DNA of 64,000 nucleotides from Ardenticatenaceae bacterium (GTDB lineage Bacteria; Chloroflexota; Anaerolineae; Promineifilales; Promineifilaceae). Positions 62,547 to 64,000 of the stretch are shown here, in pieces. Position 1 is the stretch's first letter. Each line of letters begins with the position of its first letter. A model generated the notes under the pieces. The model worked only from the letters and a program-made list of their open reading frames with translations. It ran no database searches and had not been told where the DNA came from. The translations under genes were made by a program, and so were the position numbers. Where the stretch lies: assembly GCA_020634455.1 (NCBI GenBank), contig JACKBQ010000001.1:1674001-1738000 (forward strand). The letters are read 5' to 3'.

Positions 62547-64000
62547 ATGGATCACCCAAACCATGTAACAGTACCCATCGTTCCCTTACGCGGCGGTGTT
62601 GTTTTTCCAAGCGTCACCACCACCATCTCCATCGGACGGCGGCGCTCCCTGGCGGCAGCCCAGGCGGCGGTGGAGCAAGGCGGCGAGCTCCTCATTCTCG
62701 TGCAGTACAACGCCGAAGTTGAGCTGCCTAAAAAAGAAGATTTAGTCCCGATTGGCATCCTGGCTACCGTGCGCGATGTGCTGCGCACCCCCCACATGGG
62801 CGTGCAAATGCTTGTTGAGCTGCATCGTCGCGTGCAATTTGTGGGGCTGGAAACGGCCGAACCGTTCCTCACCGGCCAATACAGCGAACTTACCGACGCC
62901 AACGAAGGCGAAAACAGCCCCATCATCACCGAAGCCATTGCCTACCTGGAGCAGTACGCCGACGCCCTCGGTGAAGCCAACCAGCAGGTGATGGCCACCA
63001 CCCGCAGCAAAACCAGCGCCGGTGAACTGGCAGATTACATCGCCGGCCTGCTCAATCTCCCCTTTGAAACGGAGGTTGAGCTGCTGGCTACCATCAATGG
63101 CGAAAAGCGGTTGGAGCTAACCATCCAATTCCTCAAGCAAGAGCTACGCATCACCGAAGTGCGCAACAAAATCCAGCAAGACGCCCGTGCCGGGGCCGAT
63201 AAAGCCCAGCGCGAATACCTGCTGCGCGAGCAAATGCGCGCCATCCGCAAGGAACTCGGCGAAGACGGCGAAAGCGTCCCTGACGAGTTGCGTAAAAAAA
63301 TAGAAGAAGCGGGCATGCCCGAAGATGTCCACGAGCGAGCCATTAAAGAGCTAAAACGGCTGGAATACCAGGGCCAACAATCGGCCGAAGCCAGCGTCAT
63401 TCGCACCTACCTGGAATGGCTCACCGAGCTGCCCTGGAACCAGGCCACTCAGGACAACCTGGACATTCACCACGTCCGCGAGGTGCTGGATGAAGACCAT
63501 TACGGCCTGGAAGACGTCAAAGACCGCATTGTGGAATACGTCGCCGTGCGCAAGCTGGCGGGCACCAAAATGCGCGGCGCGATTATTAACCTCAACGGCC
63601 CGCCCGGAGTCGGCAAGACCTCCATCGCTACCTCCGTGGCCCGCGCCATTGGCCGGGAGGTGGTGCGCATCAGCCTGGGCGGCGTGCGCGACGAGGCCGA
63701 AATTCGCGGCCACCGTCGCACCTACATCGGCGCCATTCCGGGGCGCATCATTCGCGCCTTGCGGGATGCCGAGACGCGCAACCCGGTCATCGTGCTGGAT
63801 GAGATTGACAAAGTCGGCACCGATTGGCGCGGCGATCCGTCATCTGCCCTGCTGGAAGTGCTGGACCCGGAACAAAACACAAACTTTACGGACCATTACC
63901 TGGAATTGCCGTTTGACCTGAGCCAGGTGATCTTCATCACCACCTCCAACCAGCTCAACACCATTCCGGCGCCGCTGCTGGACCGCATGGAAACAATCAC
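62547..64000 (+). CDS. lon: Lon, ATP-dependent protease (5' part)
   Basis: The frame is open to the window edge and encodes the first 484 residues of an AAA+ protease for damaged and regulatory proteins. The N-terminal substrate domain starts VTVPIVPLRGGVVFPSVTTT. A coiled stretch (YLLREQMRAIRKELGED) follows. The AAA module has ELPWN, the DEDHYGLEDVKDRI block, NGPPGVGKTS (Walker A), SLGGVRDEAEIRGHRRTYIG and VIVLDEIDKVG (Walker B). The peptidase domain is outside. AAGGACA precedes the ATG. The first 1.45 kb contain no exact ACGGCCGT. Confidence 0.95.
   Translation, partial: MDHPNHVTVPIVPLRGGVVFPSVTTTISIGRRRSLAAAQAAVEQGGELLILVQYNAEVELPKKEDLVPIGILATVRDVLRTPHMGVQMLVELHRRVQFVGLETAEPFLTGQYSELTDANEGENSPIITEAIAYLEQYADALGEANQQVMATTRSKTSAGELADYIAGLLNLPFETEVELLATINGEKRLELTIQFLKQELRITEVRNKIQQDARAGADKAQREYLLREQMRAIRKELGEDGESVPDELRKKIEEAGMPEDVHERAIKELKRLEYQGQQSAEASVIRTYLEWLTELPWNQATQDNLDIHHVREVLDEDHYGLEDVKDRIVEYVAVRKLAGTKMRGAIINLNGPPGVGKTSIATSVARAIGREVVRISLGGVRDEAEIRGHRRTYIGAIPGRIIRALRDAETRNPVIVLDEIDKVGTDWRGDPSSALLEVLDPEQNTNFTDHYLELPFDLSQVIFITTSNQLNTIPAPLLDRMETI

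Overview
The window is a bacterial chromosome segment of moderate GC content, most likely from the Chloroflexota (Anaerolineae-like). This is inferred from several features together: a mur-fts division cluster with class II (B12-dependent) ribonucleotide reductase and NrdR, a MinCDE-RodA cluster, many lipoproteins with Thr/Pro linkers, TolB-like propellers, and an extremely frequent 8-bp palindrome, ACGGCCGT. No rRNA or other taxonomic marker is present, so the assignment is an inference.

Layout. 1-11051: peptidoglycan and division cluster murD(partial)-ftsW-murG-cvpA-like-murC-murB-ddl-ftsQ-ftsA-ftsZ, all on the + strand and closed by a strong terminator. 11200-15460: nrdR and an intein-containing nrdJ. 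15468-17340: two ArsR-type operator candidates, a small thioredoxin-like protein, a CSCSAAP-type permease and an ArsR regulator. 17356-27794: mixed genes, namely an NAGPA-type lipoprotein, a TIGR03936-like protein, a TolB-propeller membrane protein with an effector-associated-like N-terminus, a LysM/M23 lipoprotein, a HIT protein, a stand-alone PEP/pyruvate-binding-domain protein, and a DHH-CBS-CCA-type nucleotidyltransferase. 27913-28830: an orphan CRISPR array (13 repeats, 12 spacers) with no cas genes in the window. 29400-39158: lipoprotein, a membrane protein behind a LexA-like operator, lytic transglycosylase, VOC protein, metallo-beta-lactamase-fold hydrolase, M28 peptidase, slipin, ECF sigma/anti-sigma pair and a trans-sulfuration enzyme. 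39330-45615: tRNA-Gln, gltX, then rodA separated from minE-minD-minC by an IS630-type element. 45817-47961: a compact, AT-richer restriction-modification module. 47997-54659: gmd, serine hydrolase, a VapBC-like pair, an asparaginase-family Ntn hydrolase, a haloalkane dehalogenase-like hydrolase and an uncharacterised two-gene operon. 54776-64000: TPM-domain protein, mutS2, small uncharacterised genes, a GerW/YtfJ-like protein, a GNAT protein and the start of lon.

Two DNA-level patterns overlay the genes. First, ACGGCCGT occurs roughly 115 times by my manual count, where about one is expected. It is read in frame as T-A-V, (N/D)-G-R or R-P, so it leaves a visible mark on the proteins, and it is also embedded in every CRISPR repeat. 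Second, many gene junctions carry an imperfect self-complementary element belonging to one of several recurring sequence families (AATTAC, CGATTACCG, CACAGAGGGCACAGAG, ACACAGATT, GGAGATTGGAGACT and others). One copy lies in frame inside the nucleotidyltransferase gene. I regard these two patterns, and the CRISPR repeat that carries the palindrome, as the most unusual content of the window.
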